The translations under genes and the position numbers were made by a program. A DNA stretch of 64,000 bases from the NCBI GenBank assembly GCA_032358165.1, contig JAALGY010000021.1:1674001-1738000 (forward strand), in the 5' to 3' direction. Below are positions 63,660 through 64,000 of this stretch, piece by piece. The stretch comes from Diplosphaera chodatii. Taxonomy: Eukaryota > Chlorophyta > Trebouxiophyceae > Prasiolales > Stichococcaceae. Each line of letters starts with the position of its first letter. Position 1 is the stretch's first letter. The notes under the pieces were generated by a model that saw only the letters and a list, made by a program, of their open reading frames with translations, had not been told where the DNA came from and did not search any database.

Positions 63660-64000
63660 TCCGTCAGCGACTTGGTATCTCGATCGACCTGGCTTGTCAT
63701 ACTGTCAGTAGCAGCTTTCATGTGCAGTGCTGGCAGTTTGACAGTCTCGTCGTCTACCTATCTAGCTATATCAGCAGTAAAATTGGAATATGATTTTGGC
63801 AGGTATTGCGGTACTGTTGGTTGCTGCATCGACTGCTGCTGCAGGGTAGGTGCGACTGGTGCACCCAAGGGTCCATTGCTCCATTCGCTGTACACTGACA
63901 CCATGCTGACTTTTGTATCAAGTCAGTCAAGGCAGTAATATTTGCGGAGGAAGGATTTTCGGCGATTGACCTGCAGGCAGCTGTGGGACAGGGAGCTGCG

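Overview
The window looks like nuclear DNA of a green alga (Chlorophyta). It is GC-rich. Its genes are broken into many short exons with GT..AG introns whose acceptors are mostly TGCAG or GCAG. TGTAA, the usual chlorophyte polyadenylation signal, follows several stop codons. The gene families are those of the green lineage: a PSTAIRE CDKA kinase, an SBP-domain transcription factor, a plant-type SIK1/Hippo kinase, a DUF506 protein and a CbbY-like HAD hydrolase. I cannot name the genus. Gene models below are hand-spliced from frame continuity and splice-site phase. The coordinates given are spans from start codon to stop codon, not continuous reading frames.

Layout. 1-3985 (+) 3' part of a DUF506/PDDEXK-like gene. 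5150-8303 (-) unrecognised gene with an Ala/Gln-rich N-terminus. 9017-14411 (-) secreted selenium-binding-protein/methanethiol-oxidase-like beta-propeller. 14788-18260 (-) Kelch-repeat protein. 18953-21098 (+) CDKA. 22395-27133 (+) SIK1-like STE20/Hippo kinase. 28438-31159 (+) secreted Cys/Tyr-rich protein. 31952-34933 (-) chloroplast-type CbbY-like HAD phosphatase. 36269-39837 (+) SBP-box transcription factor. 41026-46215 (-) R3H plus G-patch protein (SQS1-like). 46626-48411 (+) pyridoxal kinase. 48949-49046 (-) orphan Cys-rich exon. 49205-53216 (-) LTR retroelement. 54012-60824 (-) RRP6/EXOSC10 exoribonuclease. 60972-62794 (+) two-domain GFA/CENP-V protein. 63307 to the window end (+) start of a putative acylated protein.

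The genes are ordinary housekeeping and regulatory loci and do not form a functional cluster. CDKA and SIK1 both act in cell-cycle and growth control. SQS1-like and RRP6 both act in RNA processing. Several neighbours are head-to-head with short shared promoters: Kelch/CDKA, HAD/SBP, SQS1/PDXK, and RRP6/GFA with only 147 bp between start codons.

The most unusual object is the element at 49205-53216. It has the structure LTR-internal-LTR-internal-LTR with an exact 1850-bp period. Its 312-bp LTRs begin TGTTGG and end CCAACA, and the whole array is flanked by a 5-bp target duplication (ATAGG). The putative primer-binding site matches the anticodon arm of initiator tRNA-Met rather than a tRNA 3' end. 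It carries no recognisable pol, so it is non-autonomous. It appears to have landed near or inside a Cys-rich gene, of which one well-spliced exon survives.
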